This document shows positions 17,685 to 27,016 of a DNA stretch of 64,000 bases, piece by piece. Numbering within the stretch: position 1 is the stretch's first letter; each line of letters opens with the position of its first letter. Origin of the DNA: an uncultured Burkholderiales bacterium (GTDB lineage Bacteria > Pseudomonadota > Gammaproteobacteria > Burkholderiales > Burkholderiaceae_C); NCBI GenBank assembly GCA_903886485.1, contig CAISMH010000017.1, positions 310,001 through 374,000 of the forward strand. The letters run 5' to 3'. Both the position numbers and the translations under genes were made by a program. The notes under the pieces were generated by a model. The model made no database searches. It saw nothing but the letters and a program-made list of their open reading frames with translations, and was not told where the DNA came from.

Positions 17685-18286
17685 GGCTGCATGGTTCCAA
17701 GTAAGTCAATGCCTGCGGCACGCAGCAAGCGTGCGGTACGAATCATGGGCAGGCCAATCAGGGCGGTGGGGTCGTCGTTGTCAATTGCGTCGAGCAGCGC
17801 AATGCCAAGACCTTCGCTTTTCGCGCTACCCGCGCAGTCGTAGGGCTCTTCAGCTCGTAAGTAGGCCTCGATTTCGGCATCACTGAGGTCGCGAAAGCGC
17901 ACTTTGATTTGTGCGAGCTCGGTTTGTTCAAAGTGCTGAGCACGGCACACCACCGAGACCGCCGTTTGAAACACCACGGTTTGACCGCGCATGCGTTGCA
18001 GCTGCAAGACCGCGCGTTCGTGGGTGCCAGGTTTGCCGAGGGGCTCACCGTGGAGGTCCGCCACTTGGTCTGAGCCAATCACCACGGCATCTGGATGCAG
18101 GGCGGCCACGGCTTGGGCTTTGGCTAGGCTCAAGCGGGTGGCGAGCGCTTGTGGTGTTTCGCCAGTCAAAGGCGTCTCATCCACGTCGGGGCTGACTACA
18201 TCAAAAGGAATGCGTAAACGCGCGAGCAGCTCGCGGCGGTATCGAGAGGTAGAACCCAAAATCAGGGTGCGTTGAACTTGAAGCAT
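17681..18286 (-). CDS. maf: Maf family nucleotide pyrophosphatase (YceF-like)
   Basis: 201 residues, standard length. The motif LILGSTSRYRRELLARL at the N-terminus, DVDETPLTGETP, and VIGSDQVADLHGEPLGKPG are Maf hallmarks. YceF-type Maf hydrolyses m7GTP; dTTP/UTP or CTP specificity in other subgroups depends on few residues and is not certain here. Its start lies only 2 bp from the first possible yceD start on the other strand, an arrangement (maf next to yceD-rpmF-plsX) common in Proteobacteria. Confidence 0.92.
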   Translation of the reverse strand: MLQVQRTLILGSTSRYRRELLARLRIPFDVVSPDVDETPLTGETPQALATRLSLAKAQAVAALHPDAVVIGSDQVADLHGEPLGKPGTHERAVLQLQRMRGQTVVFQTAVSVVCRAQHFEQTELAQIKVRFRDLSDAEIEAYLRAEEPYDCAGSAKSEGLGIALLDAIDNDDPTALIGLPMIRTARLLRAAGIDLLGTMQP

Positions 18287-18288
18287 GA

Positions 18289-18852
18289 ATGGATTCTCTT
18301 ACACTGGCGCGCATGCAAAAACCAAAGAACCTTCACAGCCTCGATGTCAAAGCCTTTGCTAAGGCCCAAATGCACTTAGACGGCGAGACGCCGCTGGTCG
18401 AGTTTGTGCGTTTAGCCGAAGACTGCAGCGGCGAGGTGACGGGGCATGTGGCTTGGTCAGCGCAGGGCGCCCTTGACCCAGACCAAAGCGGCAAAGACGC
18501 GGCGTGGTTACACCTGGAGGCCAAAGCAACGGTGCCTTTGACATGTCAGCGTTGTTTGCAACCGGTTCCCGTGGAGTTGCTGGTTGGGCAGGACTTTCGC
18601 TTTGTCGCTGACGAAGCCACAGCCTTGGCTGAAGATGACGCGTCGGAGGAAGATTTGTTGGTCTTGGAGGACAGCTTTGATTTGATGTCGTTGATTGAAG
18701 ACGAACTTTTGATGAGTTTGCCTTTGGTTCCCATGCACCAAGCCTGTCTGAGTGAGCAGGCGCCAACTTCTCCCGAGGAAGAGGCGGCTATGTCTGAGGC
18801 CAAACCCAATCCTTTTGCGGTGCTTGCATCACTCAAATTGCGTAAGCACTGA
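18289..18852 (+). CDS. yceD: YceD/DUF177 23S rRNA accumulation protein
   Basis: 187 residues from 18289, or 179 from an internal ATG at 18313 (MQKPKNLHSLDV), which is equally plausible because the first start lies 2 bp from the divergent maf start. The middle holds the DUF177 cysteine motif TCQRCLQPV, with an acidic stretch EDDASEEDLLVLED after it and the C-terminal NPFAVLASLKLRKH. The family precedes rpmF across bacteria and is linked to 23S rRNA processing or accumulation. Function is inferred from family and neighbourhood. Confidence 0.9.
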   Translation: MDSLTLARMQKPKNLHSLDVKAFAKAQMHLDGETPLVEFVRLAEDCSGEVTGHVAWSAQGALDPDQSGKDAAWLHLEAKATVPLTCQRCLQPVPVELLVGQDFRFVADEATALAEDDASEEDLLVLEDSFDLMSLIEDELLMSLPLVPMHQACLSEQAPTSPEEEAAMSEAKPNPFAVLASLKLRKH

Positions 18853-18879
18853 GAAACGATGAGTTGGGCTATAATCTTA

Positions 18880-18885
18880 GGCTTC
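18880..18885 (+). promoter_or_regulatory. Consensus -10 box upstream of rpmF
   Basis: A perfect TATAAT lies about 70 bp before the rpmF start, just after the yceD stop. No good -35 hexamer is seen 16-18 bp upstream. It may be an internal promoter giving extra rpmF-plsX expression. Confidence 0.4.
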
Positions 18886-18953
18886 GTGTCACGCTGGCCT
18901 TTGGTTAGTTTGTGGCCCAACGGTTAACCCATATTTAGTTCCAGGAGCCGATC

Positions 18954-19136
18954 ATGGCTGTTCAACAAAACAAAAAATCTCCTTCCAAGCGCGGCATGCA
19001 CAACTCTCACACCGCGTTGACAGCTCCCGGTACAGCCGTTGAGCCAACGACGGGTGAAGTCCACTTGCGTCATCACATCAGCCCCACTGGTTTTTACCGT
19101 GGTCGCAAAGTGCTGAAGACCAAGTCTGAAGCTTAA
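18954..19136 (+). CDS. rpmF: 50S ribosomal protein L32
   Basis: 60 residues, normal length. It opens [19 protein letters not shown], the standard start of L32, and has [15 protein letters not shown] at the C-terminal side. It lacks the zinc-binding Cys pairs found in some L32 forms, as is usual for proteobacterial L32. Preceded by a clear AGGAG ribosome-binding site. It is followed by an intrinsic hairpin before plsX, which likely sets a high ribosomal-protein to lipid-enzyme ratio. Confidence 0.97.
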   Translation: MAVQQNKKSPSKRGMHNSHTALTAPGTAVEPTTGEVHLRHHISPTGFYRGRKVLKTKSEA

Positions 19137-19154
19137 TTACTTCATACCTCATTG

Positions 19155-19194
19155 GCCCGTGGCTGTCTTAGGCGCCTCGGGCTTTTGTTTTTTT
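19155..19194 (+). terminator. Intrinsic terminator/attenuator between rpmF and plsX
   Basis: GCCCGtGGC pairs with GCCtCGGGC with one mismatch around a 10-base loop, followed by TTTTGTTTTTTT. Because plsX starts about 18 bp later with no other obvious promoter, partial read-through is likely. Confidence 0.7.
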
Positions 19195-19211
19195 GACGAA
19201 AAGAAACCTGC

Positions 19212-20243
19212 ATGACCACTCTTGCTGTTGATTGCATGGGTGGCGACCATGGCCCGCGTGTCACGCTGGTGGCTTGTCGCCGTTTCTTAGAGACGCATCC
19301 AGACGCTCAACTTTTGTTGGTGGGACTGCCCGATGCGCTGTCCTCTTTTTCGCATCCGCGCGCTCAAATCGTTGCCGCCTCTGAAGTCGTGGCTATGGAT
19401 GACCCCATTGAAGTTGCCTTGCGCCGCAAAAAGGATTCGTCCATGCGTGTCGCTATCGAGCAAATCAAGAGTGGCGCGGCCCAAGCGGTGGTCTCTGCTG
19501 GTAATACAGGCGCTCTGATGGCCATTGCGCGCTATGTGCTCAAAACCATTGAGGGCATTGATCGCCCCGCCATTGCTGGACGCATGCCTGACTTCAAGGG
19601 CAGTGGCACCACCATGCTGGATTTGGGGGCCAATGTGGATTGCACCCCCCAGCATCTGCTGCAATTTGCTGTCATGGGCTCTGCCTTAGTTTCTGTGCTT
19701 GACAACATCGAAAGCCCCACCGTGGGCTTGTTGAATATCGGTGAAGAAGACATCAAAGGCAACGAAACCATTAAAAAAACTGGCGAACTGTTGCGAACTG
19801 CTTCTAATTCCGGAGATCTGAATTTTCACGGAAACGTCGAAGGCAATGATATTTACCAAGGTACGGTGAACTTGATTGTTTGCGACGGTTTTGTTGGGAA
19901 TGTTGCGCTCAAGGCCAGTGAAGGCTTGGCGCACAAGATCAGTGAGACCTTGAAAAACTCGTTTACTCGCAATATTTTCACGAAAATTGCAGCGATCTTT
20001 GCTTATCCTGTACTTTCTGACTTTAAGGACAAGGTCGACCACCGCCGCTACAACGGTGCTGCCTTGTTGGGCTTGAATGGCATTGTGTTTAAGAGCCATG
20101 GCTCAGCAGATGATGTGGCCTTTGGTACTGCTTTGAACCGCGCGTATGATGCAGCCCACCATAACTTGCTCGAACGTGTACGCTCTCGTATTGCCCATGC
20201 GGCTCCCCTGTTAGCCCTAGGACAATCAGACGTCTCGGCCTGA
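19212..20243 (+). CDS. plsX: Phosphate acyltransferase PlsX
   Basis: 343 residues. Converts acyl-ACP to acyl-phosphate for phospholipid synthesis. Family motifs are the start [54 protein letters not shown] and [18 protein letters not shown]. First lipid gene of the plsX-fabH-fabD-fabG-acpP-fabF cluster, 12 bp before fabH. It is expressed through, or just downstream of, the rpmF terminator. Confidence 0.97.
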   Translation: MTTLAVDCMGGDHGPRVTLVACRRFLETHPDAQLLLVGLPDALSSFSHPRAQIVAASEVVAMDDPIEVALRRKKDSSMRVAIEQIKSGAAQAVVSAGNTGALMAIARYVLKTIEGIDRPAIAGRMPDFKGSGTTMLDLGANVDCTPQHLLQFAVMGSALVSVLDNIESPTVGLLNIGEEDIKGNETIKKTGELLRTASNSGDLNFHGNVEGNDIYQGTVNLIVCDGFVGNVALKASEGLAHKISETLKNSFTRNIFTKIAAIFAYPVLSDFKDKVDHRRYNGAALLGLNGIVFKSHGSADDVAFGTALNRAYDAAHHNLLERVRSRIAHAAPLLALGQSDVSA

Positions 20244-20255
20244 GCCACCTGATTA

Positions 20256-21257
20256 ATGACGCTTTTCTCCCGAATCACTGGCACTGGAAGTTTTCTCCCC
20301 CCCCGCCGGATGACCAACGCAGACTTGGTTGCGGAACTTGCCACACAAGGTGTGGAAAGCTCAGACGAATGGATTGTTGAGCGCACAGGCATTCGCGCAC
20401 GACACTTTGCTGAATCAGACGTCAACAGCAGCGACTTGGCGTTTGAAGCTTGTCGACAAGCTTTGTCAGCCGCGGGTCGCCGCCCCCAAGACATTGACCT
20501 CATCATTGTTGCCACGTCCAGCCCTGACATGGTGTTCCCTTCGACCGCCTGTATCTTGCAGCACAAGCTGGCCCAGTTGGATGAGACTGCCGCTGGCATT
20601 GCGGGTGCTCCCGCATTTGATGTGCAGGCCGTGTGCAGTGGATTTATTTATGCGCTGACCGTGGCTGATGCCATGATTCGCAGTGGTTCGGCCAAGCGAG
20701 CGCTCGTGGTCGGTTCTGAAATCTTCTCGCGCTTGCTTGATTTCCAAGATCGCACCACCTGCGTGTTGTTTGGCGACGGTGCTGGCGCTGTGGTGTTGGA
20801 GGCATCCGACACACCCGGCATCTTGGCTACCGACATTCATGCCGATGGCAAACATGTGGGCATCTTGTGTGTGCCAGGCCACGTCCGCAACGGCAGCATC
20901 TTGGGTGACCCTGTACTCAAGATGGACGGACAAGCCGTGTTCAAGTTAGCGGTGGGCTTGCTCGAAGGCGCTGCACGCACAGTGCTCGATAAAGCGGGTC
21001 TGACGGACGGTGACATCGATTGGTTGATTCCTCATCAAGCCAACATTCGTATCATCCAAAGCACGGCCAAAAAGCTAAAGCTGCCGATGGAGAAGGTGGT
21101 TTTGACGGTTCAAGACCACGGCAACACCTCTGCGGCATCGATCCCGTTGGCGTTGGACAAAGCTGTGCGCAGCGGCCAAGTGAAAAAAGGCGAGACGCTC
21201 ATGCTCGAAGGCGTGGGTGGTGGCTTCACTTGGGGCGCAGTTCTCGTCAAACTGTAA
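20256..21257 (+). CDS. fabH: 3-oxoacyl-ACP synthase III
   Basis: 333 residues. Starts fatty-acid synthesis by condensing acetyl-CoA with malonyl-ACP. The catalytic triad is visible: Cys127 in [11 protein letters not shown], His260 in IPHQANIRI and Asn290 in [11 protein letters not shown]. The C-terminal [13 protein letters not shown] is typical. Lies between plsX and fabD in the usual order. Confidence 0.97.
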   Translation: MTLFSRITGTGSFLPPRRMTNADLVAELATQGVESSDEWIVERTGIRARHFAESDVNSSDLAFEACRQALSAAGRRPQDIDLIIVATSSPDMVFPSTACILQHKLAQLDETAAGIAGAPAFDVQAVCSGFIYALTVADAMIRSGSAKRALVVGSEIFSRLLDFQDRTTCVLFGDGAGAVVLEASDTPGILATDIHADGKHVGILCVPGHVRNGSILGDPVLKMDGQAVFKLAVGLLEGAARTVLDKAGLTDGDIDWLIPHQANIRIIQSTAKKLKLPMEKVVLTVQDHGNTSAASIPLALDKAVRSGQVKKGETLMLEGVGGGFTWGAVLVKL

Positions 21258-21298
21258 GTCTGCGCCAGACTTGATGTGACCAACTTTTCATAGACGTT

Positions 21299-22249
21299 AT
21301 GACTTCATTTGCTTTTGTATTTCCGGGTCAAGGCTCTCAATCCGTCGGCATGCTCGACGTTTGGGGTGACAACCCTGTGGTGGCGCAAACTTTGACCGAG
21401 GCGTCTGACGCCATGGGTGAAGACATGGCCAAGCTCATTCATGAAGGCCCTAAAGAGGCCTTGGCGCTGACCACCAACACCCAGCCCGTCATGTTGGTCG
21501 CCGCAGTCGCTGCATATCGCGTGTGGCTGGCTGAAGGCGGTGCTGCGCCAAGCGTGCTGGCGGGCCATTCGTTGGGCGAATACTCTGCTTTGGTGGCTTC
21601 TGGCGTGTTGACTCTGGCCCAAGCTGCGCCCTTGGTGCGTTTTCGTGCGCAAGCCATGCAAGAGGCTGTGCCAGTGGGCACGGGCGCGATGGCGGCGATT
21701 TTGGGGATGACTGCCGCGCAAGTCATCGCGGGCTGCGCGGAGGCGCAGGCCACCTTTCAAGCAGGCTCTGCAGAAGTGGTGGAGGCTGTGAATTTCAACG
21801 ATCCGGGGCAAACCGTGATCGCAGGAAGCAAAGCCGCTGTTGAAAAAGCCTGTGAAGTGCTCAAAGCCAAAGGCGCCAAACGTGCGTTGCTATTGCCGGT
21901 GTCTGCGCCTTTTCACTCCAGCTTGATGAAGCCCGCTGCCGAACGTCTGAAAGAAAAACTCGCTGCCACTGTTTTTGCCGCCGCGCAAATTCCTGTGGTG
22001 AACAACATCGATGTCGCGGTGCAAACCGATGCAGATCGCATCCGTGATGCCCTGTATCGCCAAGCTTTTGGTCCTGTGCGTTGGGTGGAGTGCGTGGCAG
22101 CCATCAAAGCGCGTGGCGTGAACACTTTGATCGAGTGCGGTCCTGGCAAGGTTTTGGCGGGCATGGTCAAGCGCATCGATCCAGATTTAACTGGCTTGCC
22201 TTTGTTTGACCCCAACACGTTGGCAGAAGTCAAAACGGCGCTGGCCTAA
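21299..22249 (+). CDS. fabD: Malonyl-CoA:ACP transacylase
   Basis: 316 residues. Transfers malonyl from CoA to ACP. The start FAFVFPGQGSQSVGM, nucleophile Ser91 in AGHSLGEYSAL, the RAQAMQEAVP region with the carboxylate-binding Arg, and His207 in PVSAPFHSSLM are all present. 41 bp after fabH. Confidence 0.97.
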   Translation: MTSFAFVFPGQGSQSVGMLDVWGDNPVVAQTLTEASDAMGEDMAKLIHEGPKEALALTTNTQPVMLVAAVAAYRVWLAEGGAAPSVLAGHSLGEYSALVASGVLTLAQAAPLVRFRAQAMQEAVPVGTGAMAAILGMTAAQVIAGCAEAQATFQAGSAEVVEAVNFNDPGQTVIAGSKAAVEKACEVLKAKGAKRALLLPVSAPFHSSLMKPAAERLKEKLAATVFAAAQIPVVNNIDVAVQTDADRIRDALYRQAFGPVRWVECVAAIKARGVNTLIECGPGKVLAGMVKRIDPDLTGLPLFDPNTLAEVKTALA

Positions 22250-22264
22250 TCAAAAGAGAAAAAC

Positions 22265-23008
22265 ATGAGCGATCACAAACAACACATTGCTTTGGTGACA
22301 GGTGCTTCACGTGGCATCGGCGCCTCCATCGCCCAAGAGTTGGCCCAGCAGGGCTACTTGGTCATCGGTACGGCCACGTCTGACGATGGTGCAGCCAAAA
22401 TCACGCAGGCATTGGCTGCGCATGCAGGCTGCCGTGGCGCCAATCTGAATGTGAACGACGGCGTGGCTGTTGACGCATTGATTGATCAAATCACCAAAGA
22501 GCACGGTGCGCTGCATGTGTTGGTCAACAACGCCGGCATCACGCGCGACACCTTGGCCATGCGCATGAAGGATGACGATTGGGACGCTGTGCTCGACACC
22601 AACCTCAAAGCCGTATTCCGCGTTTCACGTGCCGTCATTCGCCCCATGATGAAGCAGCGCTATGGACGCATCATCAGCATCACCAGCGTGGTCGGTGCGT
22701 CTGGCAACCCTGGTCAAGCCAACTATGCAGCGGCCAAAGCCGGCGTGGCAGGGATGACTCGCGCACTGGCGCGTGAGTTGGGCAGTCGTGGCATCACGGT
22801 TAACTGCGTAGCGCCAGGGTTTATTGAGACCGACATGACCGCCTCGTTACCCGAAGAGCAGCAAAAAGCCTTGCTGGGCCAAATCCCTCTGGGACACCTC
22901 GGCAAGCCTGCTGACATTGCACATGCCGTGGTCTATTTGGCTGGCGCAAATGCCAGTTATGTGACGGGTCAAGAGCTGCATGTCAACGGTGGCATGTTCA
23001 TGGCTTAA
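22265..23008 (+). CDS. fabG: 3-oxoacyl-ACP reductase
   Basis: 247 residues, short-chain dehydrogenase fold. The NADPH site TGASRGIG is at 12-19, VNNAGITRD at 87-95, and the catalytic Ser141, Tyr154 and Lys158 lie in SITSVV and NYAAAKAG. The C-terminus YVTGQELHVNGGMFMA is typical of FabG. Reduces beta-ketoacyl-ACP in chain elongation. 15 bp after fabD. Confidence 0.97.
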   Translation: MSDHKQHIALVTGASRGIGASIAQELAQQGYLVIGTATSDDGAAKITQALAAHAGCRGANLNVNDGVAVDALIDQITKEHGALHVLVNNAGITRDTLAMRMKDDDWDAVLDTNLKAVFRVSRAVIRPMMKQRYGRIISITSVVGASGNPGQANYAAAKAGVAGMTRALARELGSRGITVNCVAPGFIETDMTASLPEEQQKALLGQIPLGHLGKPADIAHAVVYLAGANASYVTGQELHVNGGMFMA

Positions 23009-23061
23009 CGCCTGAATTGCCAAAGTAAGCAAACAGAATCAATACGGTCAGTCCGTCCGGT

Positions 23062-23067
23062 TAAAAT
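23062..23067 (+). promoter_or_regulatory. Candidate -10 box for acpP
   Basis: TAAAAT lies 34 bp before the acpP start. The 17-bp-upstream hexamer (TCAATA at 23039) matches the -35 consensus poorly. A separate acpP promoter is common because ACP is needed in excess. Confidence 0.35.
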
Positions 23068-23091
23068 AGCGGCCTTATTCACAACCCTTAG

Positions 23092-23340
<249 letters not shown>

Positions 23341-23356
23341 CTTTTAGGAACACCGC

Positions 23357-24601
23357 ATGAGCCGTCGTCGCGTCGTCGTGACCGGCCTAGGTTGTATCAG
23401 CCCCGTGGGTAACACGGTCTCTGACGCTTGGGCCAATCTTTTAGCTGGTAAATCTGGCATTGCGACCATCACCCGTTTTGATGCGTCCGCAATCAACTGC
23501 CATTTCGCTGGTGAAGTGAAAGATTTTGATCTTGACCAATACATTCCTCCAAAAGAGGCGCGTGCCATGGACAAGTTCATTCATTACGGCATTGCTGCGG
23601 CGGTGCAAGCGGTTCAAGACTCGGGCCTCGCCACCGGCGAAGCTTTGAGCGAAGAAGAAGCGACCCGTATTGGGGTCGTGATTGGCTCTGGCATTGGCGG
23701 CTTGCCGCTGATTGAAAGCATGCACGACGAAATGTTGGCCAAAGGCCCTCGTCGTATTTCGCCTTTCTTTGTGCCAGCGTCCATCATCAACATGATTTCT
23801 GGTCACGTGTCCATGCGTTACGGCTTCAAAGGCCCGAACTTGGCCGTGGTTACAGCCTGCACCACAGGCTTGCACAGCATCGGCGAAGCTGGGCGTCACA
23901 TCGAGTACGGCGATGCCGACGTGATGATTGCTGGCGGTTCTGAGGGCTGCATGTCACCCTTGGGCGTGGGCGGCTTTGCTTCCATGCGCGCACTGTCGAC
24001 TCGCAACGATGACCCTGCGACTGCCTCGCGTCCTTGGGACCGCGATCGCGATGGTTTCGTCTTGGGCGAGGGCGCTGGCGTTTTGGTGCTCGAAGAGTAC
24101 GAACACGCCAAAAAGCGCGGCGCCAAAATTTACGCAGAACTCGGTGGCTATGGCTTGAGTGCCGACGCGGGTCACATGACCGCACCCAATATGGACGGCC
24201 CACGCCGCGCCATGCTCAGCGCACTCAAGAATGCAGGGGTGAACCCCGATCAAGTCGATTACTTGAATGCACACGGCACATCGACGCCGCTGGGCGACGT
24301 GAATGAAACCAACGCCATCAAAGCTGCTTTGGGCGATCACGCCAAGAAGACCGTGGTCAACTCCACCAAGTCCATGACCGGACACTTGTTGGGCGGTGCC
24401 GGTGGCATTGAAAGCGTGTTCACCGTTTTGGCCATTCATCATCAAAAGAGCCCACCCACCATCAACATCTTCAACCAAGACCCTGAGTGTGACTTGGACT
24501 ACTGCGCCAACACTGCGCGTGACATGAAGATCGATGTCGCTCTGAAAAACAACTTCGGATTTGGCGGCACCAACGGCGCGTTAGTTTTTAAACGCGTCTA
24601 A
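23357..24601 (+). CDS. fabF: 3-oxoacyl-ACP synthase II
   Basis: 414 residues. Elongating condensing enzyme. The nucleophile is Cys168 in [13 protein letters not shown]; the two histidines are in [11 protein letters not shown] (near 305) and GHLLGGAGG (near 342). The opening [16 protein letters not shown] is typical. 16 bp after acpP and last of the fab cluster. Downstream begins a short hypothetical gene where relatives usually continue towards the sigma-E operon. Confidence 0.97.
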   Translation: MSRRRVVVTGLGCISPVGNTVSDAWANLLAGKSGIATITRFDASAINCHFAGEVKDFDLDQYIPPKEARAMDKFIHYGIAAAVQAVQDSGLATGEALSEEEATRIGVVIGSGIGGLPLIESMHDEMLAKGPRRISPFFVPASIINMISGHVSMRYGFKGPNLAVVTACTTGLHSIGEAGRHIEYGDADVMIAGGSEGCMSPLGVGGFASMRALSTRNDDPATASRPWDRDRDGFVLGEGAGVLVLEEYEHAKKRGAKIYAELGGYGLSADAGHMTAPNMDGPRRAMLSALKNAGVNPDQVDYLNAHGTSTPLGDVNETNAIKAALGDHAKKTVVNSTKSMTGHLLGGAGGIESVFTVLAIHHQKSPPTINIFNQDPECDLDYCANTARDMKIDVALKNNFGFGGTNGALVFKRV

Positions 24602-24611
24602 GGCTTTCGCC

Positions 24612-25049
24612 ATGCACAACGCCCCATCGGTCTCGTATCCGGTGTGGCGTTGTGCTTTTCAGCGTGGTTGCTTCGCATGTTTGCTGTTTTGTGCTTGCTC
24701 GGTTTTGGGGGCTTGGTTGGCTTTGCAACCCCTTCAAAGCACTATGGTGTTGAGTGCGGTGTGCGTGTGGGTGGCCTCGCTCTGGGGCTGGAAGTCCTTG
24801 CAGGACATCGGTACTTTGAGTTGGGATGGCCAAGTTTGGTGTTTGCATGACCGCGGTGGGCAACGAGAGGACGAGTTAGGTGTCCTGCAGGTCGCACTGG
24901 ACGTTCAGCAGGCCTTGCTTTTACGCTGGCAGCCCACATCTGACACACTGCACGCCAAACCCGTTTGGCTTTGGCTCGGAGCGGAGCAAGCGCGTGAACG
25001 GTGGCAAGATTTGCGTTGCGCTGTGTATCAGCGATCTGAAATGAATTGA
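24612..25049 (+). CDS. Small membrane protein, possibly YgfX-like
   Basis: 145 residues. Two closely spaced hydrophobic segments (about 18-60) are followed by a soluble part rich in Trp (GTLSWDGQVWCLHD, VWLWLGAEQARERW). This layout resembles YgfX/CptA-type proteins, which have two membrane helices then a beta-rich domain with W-rich strands, and a protein of this kind often sits between fabF and rpoE in Comamonadaceae. I do not recognise the sequence beyond that. It starts 10 bp after fabF and ends 10 bp before mucD, so it is probably cotranscribed. Confidence 0.55.
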   Translation: MHNAPSVSYPVWRCAFQRGCFACLLFCACSVLGAWLALQPLQSTMVLSAVCVWVASLWGWKSLQDIGTLSWDGQVWCLHDRGGQREDELGVLQVALDVQQALLLRWQPTSDTLHAKPVWLWLGAEQARERWQDLRCAVYQRSEMN

Positions 25050-25059
25050 AGGAACAAAC

Positions 25060-26559
25060 ATGGCACATCCAATGGTATTGAAACGTTCTGTCTCAGTTGG
25101 GCTTTTGGGTGCCTCGTTGTGGGCTGCTGGCCTAGGTCTGGCGCTGATGCAGCCTGTCAGCGCACAGGTCGCGACTGCTCAAGCTGTGCGTGGGTTGCCC
25201 GACTTCACCGACTTGGTGGAGCAGGTGGGGCCATCTGTGGTGAATATCAGAACCTTAGAGAAAGCAGCGCCTCGTGAGGCGCAGGGCAATGAACCGGATG
25301 CAGAAATGCAAGAGTTCTTTCGTCGTTTCTTTGGTGTGCCCATGCCAACGCCAAACAGCCCCAATTCGCCTCGTCAGCAGCGGCCTAACCGTGGGCAATC
25401 CGAAGAAGCTCAGCCCAAGGGCGTGGGCTCAGGCTTTATCTTGTCAACGGATGGTTACGTGATGACCAACGCCCATGTGGTTGAGGGGGCTGATCAGGTC
25501 TTGGTGACGTTACCCGACAAGCGCGAATTCAAAGCCCGTCTTGTGGGTCTCGATAAACGCACCGACGTAGCCGTCGTCAAGATCGAAGCCACAGGCTTAC
25601 CTGCTGTGAAGATTGGCGATGTGAGTCGCCTCAAGGTGGGCGAGTGGGTCATGGCGATTGGCTCTCCCTTTGGTCTAGAGAACACGGTGACTGCGGGCAT
25701 CGTCAGCGCCAAACAACGCGACACAGGAGATTACCTGTCCTTCATTCAAACCGATGTGGCGATCAATCCCGGCAACTCGGGTGGTCCGCTCATCAATATG
25801 CGCGGTGAGGTGGTCGGCATCAACAGTCAAATTTATTCGCGTTCCGGTGGTTTTATGGGCATCTCATTCGCCATTCCGATTGACGAAGCCGTGCGTGTCA
25901 GCGAGCAACTCCGAGCAACAGGCAAGGTGCAACGAGGTCGCTTGGGGGTGCAGATCGATCAAGTGAGCAAAGAAGTGGCTGAATCGTTAGGCCTCTCCAA
26001 ACCACAAGGGGCTTTGGTGCGCGGTGTGGAGCAAGCATCTCCCGCTGAAAAGGCTGGCTTGGAGCCCGGGGACATCATTTTGAAGTTCGAAGGCAAAGCC
26101 ATTGAGAAGTCCAGCGACTTGCCTCGCATCGTCGGCAACACCAAGCCAGGTACGCGCAGTGCCATCCAAGTCTGGCGTCGCGGCGGCTTAAAAGACATGC
26201 AAATCACCGTGGGTGAGTTTGAAGCAGATAAGCCCCTCAAGAAAGCATCTGCCCCTGAAAAGACACAACCCACAGATCTGGTGACGAAGGTGCTTGGTCT
26301 GACCGTGAGTGAACTCACGGATGCACAAAAGAAAGAGCTCAAGTTGCGGGGCGGTGTTCGCGTCGACGCAGTGGCAGAGCCTGCAGCACGCGCTGGCATT
26401 CAGGAAGGCGATGTGATTCTGGCTTTGGCCAACATTGAAACGCCCAATGTGCAAACTTTAGAAGCACTCACGGCCAAGCTCGATCGCAACAAGGCCGTAA
26501 GTTTGTTGATTCGTCGCGGTGAGTGGGCCCAATACACAGTCATTCGTCCAGCACGTTAA
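25060..26559 (+). CDS. mucD: Periplasmic serine protease/chaperone, Do family
   Basis: 499 residues. A signal peptide (about 1-36, ending near VSAQ) is followed by a trypsin-like domain with the triad His139 (TNAHVVEGAD), Asp169 (KRTDVAVVKI) and Ser240 (NPGNSGGPLIN). Two PDZ domains follow, about 280-370 and 400-495. A Gln/Pro/Asn-rich linker (95-120) precedes the protease core. It degrades or refolds damaged envelope proteins. In related bacteria it is the last gene of rpoE-rseA-rseB-mucD; here those three are absent, and it directly follows a small membrane protein gene. Confidence 0.93.
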   Translation: MAHPMVLKRSVSVGLLGASLWAAGLGLALMQPVSAQVATAQAVRGLPDFTDLVEQVGPSVVNIRTLEKAAPREAQGNEPDAEMQEFFRRFFGVPMPTPNSPNSPRQQRPNRGQSEEAQPKGVGSGFILSTDGYVMTNAHVVEGADQVLVTLPDKREFKARLVGLDKRTDVAVVKIEATGLPAVKIGDVSRLKVGEWVMAIGSPFGLENTVTAGIVSAKQRDTGDYLSFIQTDVAINPGNSGGPLINMRGEVVGINSQIYSRSGGFMGISFAIPIDEAVRVSEQLRATGKVQRGRLGVQIDQVSKEVAESLGLSKPQGALVRGVEQASPAEKAGLEPGDIILKFEGKAIEKSSDLPRIVGNTKPGTRSAIQVWRRGGLKDMQITVGEFEADKPLKKASAPEKTQPTDLVTKVLGLTVSELTDAQKKELKLRGGVRVDAVAEPAARAGIQEGDVILALANIETPNVQTLEALTAKLDRNKAVSLLIRRGEWAQYTVIRPAR

Positions 26560-26816
26560 ATCCCTAGGTTGGGGTCGGGAATGAAGAGGATTTTTTTATT
26601 TTTTGTGGAAGCTGAAAATACTTTTTAAGTTAGTGATCACAAACTTAAATAAAGTGCTCAAGCCCTTTTTGTATAGAATTAAGGGGCTGAATGCGTTTTT
26701 GCGATATATCGCAAGCCCAAAACTTCACCATACGGGATTGGTTAGCTGACTCCACAGGTGATCCACAGATCACCCACAAGTTGTTCCAAAACCCCTTTGT
26801 CAAAATGTTAATAAGT

Positions 26817-26825
26817 TGTGGATAA
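26817..26825 (-). promoter_or_regulatory. Consensus DnaA box
   Basis: Minus strand reads TTATCCACA, an exact match to the DnaA consensus TTATNCACA. A one-mismatch copy (TGATCCACA) is at 26759-26767 on the plus strand and a weaker one (TCACCCACA) at 26770-26778. Confidence 0.6.
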
Positions 26826-26892
26826 ATCCATGTTGCTAACCCGCAACGAGCCATTGGTCGTGTTGAGGCCGCTGTGCAAATCGGGGTTTTTG

Positions 26893-26971
26893 CCTACAAT
26901 GAACTCCCAACTTATGCAGTTGCCATTGCTTGTTGGTTCTGGGCGCGTCAGCACATGACGCGCCCTTTTTT
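26893..26971 (+). ncRNA. Candidate short transcript (sRNA or lepA leader) ending at a strong terminator
   Basis: A good -10 box TACAAT lies at about 26896-26901 (in GCCTACAATG) with a poor -35. About 45 bp later comes a perfect 10-bp hairpin terminator. Transcription from this point would give an RNA of some 60-70 nt. There is no clear alternative reason for a terminator here, since mucD ended about 380 bp upstream. It could be a small RNA, the end of a longer mucD 3' UTR, or an attenuator for lepA. Confidence 0.35.
26941..26971 (+). terminator. Strong intrinsic terminator upstream of lepA
   Basis: Perfect 10-bp stem GGGCGCGTCA / TGACGCGCCC around a 5-base loop (GCACA), followed directly by six T. 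It ends 45 bp before the lepA ATG. Confidence 0.88.
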
Positions 26972-27016
26972 CATGGCGCTCTCCCTTTGAATTCAATCAC
27001 TTAAGTGCTCCCGTTG

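Larger units (their letters stand above)
26560..27016 (+). other. 457-bp non-coding gap upstream of lepA with AT-rich tract and DnaA-box-like sites
   Basis: No gene is called. The left part (26585-26660) is unusually AT-rich. A perfect 12-base palindrome GCGATATATCGC is at 26701-26712, and a GU-containing 8-bp stem lies around 26660-26689. TCCACA-type repeats run through 26751-26779, and a perfect DnaA box (TTATCCACA on the minus strand) is at 26817-26825. The right part holds a candidate promoter and a strong terminator only 46 bp before lepA. The composition is unlike the rest of the window. Confidence 0.6.

Noticed and set aside
26899..26958. Leader peptide of 19 codons before lepA
   Set aside because: Its ATG overlaps the putative -10 box and it has no ribosome-binding site or codon run suggesting attenuation, so it is probably chance.
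26560..27016. Chromosomal replication origin
   Set aside because: Only one perfect DnaA box and one near match, and no dnaA, dnaN, rpmH, gidA or parAB nearby. I report it as an origin-like curiosity only.
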